DNA from: an uncultured Lachnospiraceae bacterium
GTDB lineage: Bacteria; Bacillota; Clostridia; Lachnospirales; Lachnospiraceae
Reading direction: 5' to 3'
Assembly: GCA_937910785.1 (NCBI GenBank)
Contig: CALDLG010000174.1
Location: forward strand, 1-7,450
DNA length: 7,450 bases
Shown: piece by piece, positions 5,632 to 7,450 of the stretch
Numbering within the stretch: the stretch's first letter is position 1
How the letters are laid out: the number at the start of each line of letters is the position of its first letter
Notes under the pieces: generated by a model
Seen by the model: only the letters and a program-made list of their open reading frames with translations
Told to the model about the DNA's origin: nothing
Databases searched by the model: none
Program-made: the position numbers and the translations under genes

Positions 5632-6429
5632 TCAGATTTCAATCATCTGTGACACTTCGCTTCTTTTGGCCACATAGATTGGAAAATCCTCCGCCCGGTA
5701 ACCGGTATCCGACATCATGAGCTCCACTCGGACCGTCTCGTAAGCCAGCTCCGGCAGATTATTCTCCTTGCTCAGATGCCCCAGCACTACCGCCTGCACA
5801 TGATCGTTCAGCAGACGACATAACAGCTTTCCGGACGCCTCGTTGGACAGATGTCCCCTTTCGCCCAGAATGCGCTGTTTCAGATAGTAGGGATAAGGTC
5901 CTGTCTGAAGCATATTGATATCATGATTCGCCTCCAGATACAGAAGATCCAGATCCTGAAGACAGGCTACCGTATAGTCGTTATAACAGCCCAGATCGGT
6001 AATGATGCCGATTTTCTTTTTATCATGGCCAATGCGGTATGCCACCGGCTCCGCCGCGTCGTGAGAGGTCCGCATCGGATACAGCGTTATATCCTTAATC
6101 ACAAATTTCTCATCGGCACTGATACAGTGCAGAAGCGAATCCTCTATTTTCCCAAGCGAAGACGTCTGTCTGACCGCCTGAATCGTTCCCGGCGTTCCGT
6201 ATATGGGAATCGCATATTTTCTTGCAAGAACACCGAGCCCGCTGATATGGTCCGCATGCTCATGTGTAATAAAAATACCGTCAATTTCCGACAGTTTCAG
6301 TCCGAGTGCGGCAACACCTTCCTCCACCCGTTTACCGCTGATGCCCACATCGATCAGAAGATGTGTCGCATCAGATCCGGCATAAATACAATTTCCGCTG
6401 CTTCCGCTCGCAATGCTGCATAGTCTCAT
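5632..6429 (-). CDS. yycJ: YycJ/WalJ-family metallo-beta-lactamase-fold hydrolase
   Basis: 265 residues, matching the length of Bacillus subtilis YycJ (WalJ). N-terminal 'SIASGSSGNC' (5-14) is the family opening. The metal motif is 'THEHADH' (55-61: H56, H58, D60, H61), followed by 'SHDAAEP' (122-128; H123), 'TDLGCY' with D145, 'EANHD' (166-170) and 'VVLGHLSKENN' with H218. These supply all the ligands expected for a two-metal centre. 'GERGHLSNE' (189-197) is also typical of YycJ. In bacilli the gene belongs to the WalRK cell-wall operon and has been linked to DNA repair/exonuclease activity and to coordinating division with replication; the exact substrate is uncertain. Here no WalRK genes are visible. 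It begins 7 bases after the upstream FtsA-like gene; the only ribosome site is GGAAAG inside that gene's end, suggesting translational coupling. Confidence 0.92.
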   Translation of the reverse strand: MRLCSIASGSSGNCIYAGSDATHLLIDVGISGKRVEEGVAALGLKLSEIDGIFITHEHADHISGLGVLARKYAIPIYGTPGTIQAVRQTSSLGKIEDSLLHCISADEKFVIKDITLYPMRTSHDAAEPVAYRIGHDKKKIGIITDLGCYNDYTVACLQDLDLLYLEANHDINMLQTGPYPYYLKQRILGERGHLSNEASGKLLCRLLNDHVQAVVLGHLSKENNLPELAYETVRVELMMSDTGYRAEDFPIYVAKRSEVSQMIEI

Positions 6430-6436
6430 AAGTATA

Positions 6437-7450
6437 TCAGTCTTTCCAATAAATTTTAATCACGTCGCCGCTCCGAATCGGCTCCATGTACTGCGCGTTC
6501 CTTCCGTTCAGCTCCGTCGCGATACCGCTTCCCTGTGGCACCGACAGGTCGAAATTTATGTAATCAAATACATCTACAAAAACATATCCGCTCTTTCCCT
6601 CCAGCCGCACCGGCGCTCCGTTGACCATAACCTGTACCGCCATCGGAATATTCCCATCTCCGGATGCTCCCGGCCCTCCTGACATACCGTCCTCCGGAGC
6701 GGACGATGCGCCGCCCGCTCCGGCTTCGCCCGGTGCATCTGCCGCCTCTTCTTTCGGATCTCCTTGCTTTGCGTCCGCCGCATCCTGCCCTGTCATGTCC
6801 GGAGAAAATCCTTCCGCCGCGTTCGCCGCTCCGGACTCCGGTTCATCCGAAGGATCTCTTTCCTGCATGACGGCCGTTTCCGCCCGCAGACCTGCGCCGG
6901 CAAACGGATTTTCATCCTTCTTCGGCTCACTCCTTACATAACTGCCGTCATCCTCCGGCAGATTCGCATAGGTATCGGGCGCACCGCTTCCATAGATGTC
7001 CCGGTCGGACAGCTGCAATTCCTCCATCGTCCAGATAATGGCAAAATTTTCATATACCCTGGTATCCATATCCGACAGCTTGTTATTTACATAAATATTC
7101 ATGTCCGGATTGACGATCACATCCATAAATTCCGCAATCTGTCTGACCGTATAATAATTCAGAAACTCAATCGAATCGTTCTCCCGAATCCCGTAATATC
7201 CCGACTGAAGCTGTCCGTTCACCATCGCGAACTTTGGAAGCTCCACCTTCTGCTCATTCACCTCAACGGGCATCACCGCTCCATATTCCGGAAGCTGATT
7301 GATGTCTAACGCCGCCGGTTCTCCTGCCGTCGATTCGATGACCTTCACCTGATCATTGGCGTGAATCGGCGTATAGATATCCGCTTCCTGTCCGTTTACC
7401 CGGATAACCGCGGCTTCTCCGAGCATTCCTCTCGTAATGCGCGGTTTACC
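6437..7450 (-). CDS. FtsA-domain-like protein, C-terminal region with beta-grasp-like modules (partial)
   Basis: The frame is open to the right edge ('GKPRITRGMLGEAAVIRVNG'). The ATG at 7426 is internal: it has no spaced ribosome site and the coding run continues upstream. So 337 codons of the C-terminal part are seen. I recall the same tail on long Lachnospiraceae proteins annotated 'cell division protein FtsA'; the ATPase part would lie outside the window, so this is family memory, not shown here. Visible parts: a module at about 7337-7405 ('VNGQEADIYTPIHANDQVKV'); a second at about 7160-7222 ('VNGQLQSGYYGIRENDSIEF'); a segment 'NYYTVRQIAEFMDV'; an Ala/Gly/Pro/Asp/Glu-rich, probably disordered linker (about 6645-6998); and a final module ending at the stop ('LNGRNAQYMEPIRSGDVIKI'). 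All share N-G...I-x2-x-D-x-[IV], like SLBB/ThiS beta-grasp folds. No membrane segment is visible. Confidence 0.6.
   Translation of the reverse strand, partial: GKPRITRGMLGEAAVIRVNGQEADIYTPIHANDQVKVIESTAGEPAALDINQLPEYGAVMPVEVNEQKVELPKFAMVNGQLQSGYYGIRENDSIEFLNYYTVRQIAEFMDVIVNPDMNIYVNNKLSDMDTRVYENFAIIWTMEELQLSDRDIYGSGAPDTYANLPEDDGSYVRSEPKKDENPFAGAGLRAETAVMQERDPSDEPESGAANAAEGFSPDMTGQDAADAKQGDPKEEAADAPGEAGAGGASSAPEDGMSGGPGASGDGNIPMAVQVMVNGAPVRLEGKSGYVFVDVFDYINFDLSVPQGSGIATELNGRNAQYMEPIRSGDVIKIYWKD

Noticed and set aside
5851..6423. 190-codon open frame on the plus strand opposite the YycJ-type gene
   Set aside because: Shadow of a gene whose metal motifs are all intact; no promoter or ribosome site.
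6764..7309. 181-codon open frame on the plus strand opposite the FtsA-like tail
   Set aside because: Arg/Ile/His-rich shadow; the minus frame shows repeated module patterns and stays open to the edge.
7424..7426. ATG 7426 as the true start of the last gene
   Set aside because: The frame continues upstream to the window edge with residues that fit the module, and GAGAGGA touches the ATG with no spacing.

Overview
The window looks like ordinary chromosomal DNA from an anaerobic Firmicute, most likely a member of the Lachnospiraceae (Clostridia). This rests on recognising the protein families and their sequence style: a long divergent PRPP synthetase, the ACT/UPF0210 pair, a YycJ-type hydrolase, and an FtsA-like protein with a beta-grasp tail. 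It also rests on AGGAG-type ribosome binding sites and sigma-A style promoters with TGn extensions. No search was run. I see no tRNA, rRNA, CRISPR array, insertion sequence or prophage.

Layout. At the left edge (1-328, minus) is the N-terminal part of a PDZ/radical-SAM/DUF512 protein. It is transcribed away from a PRPP synthetase gene (502-1695, plus). The two genes are served by back-to-back promoters whose -35 boxes abut at 438-449. The PRPP synthetase gene ends at a strong rho-independent hairpin (1737-1776). Facing it is a small cysteine-rich protein of unknown function (1805-2245, minus) with its own extended -10 promoter (2281-2309). A roughly 190-base intergenic stretch with inverted and direct repeats separates it from the next gene block.

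From 7450 down to 2433 everything is on the minus strand and closely spaced, so it is probably one transcription unit. In order of transcription it holds: the C-terminal part of an FtsA-domain-like protein with repeated beta-grasp-like modules (runs off the right edge); a YycJ-family metallo-beta-lactamase-fold hydrolase (7-base gap); a small ACT-domain protein of the UPF0237 type; its usual partner, the UPF0210/PFL-fold protein, which appears to start at TTG; and a MATE-family efflux transporter (37-base gap).

How the genes work together. PRPP synthetase feeds nucleotide, histidine and tryptophan synthesis. The ACT/UPF0210 pair is a widely conserved but functionally obscure module, possibly ligand sensing by ACT acting on UPF0210; here it is followed by an exporter. 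YycJ and the FtsA-like protein suggest a cell-wall or division context. The least explained items are the cysteine-rich protein with two similar four-cysteine modules, the ACT/UPF0210/MATE arrangement, and the abutting divergent promoters with a candidate upstream ORF on the DUF512 side. I do not see convincing evidence of a completely new system.
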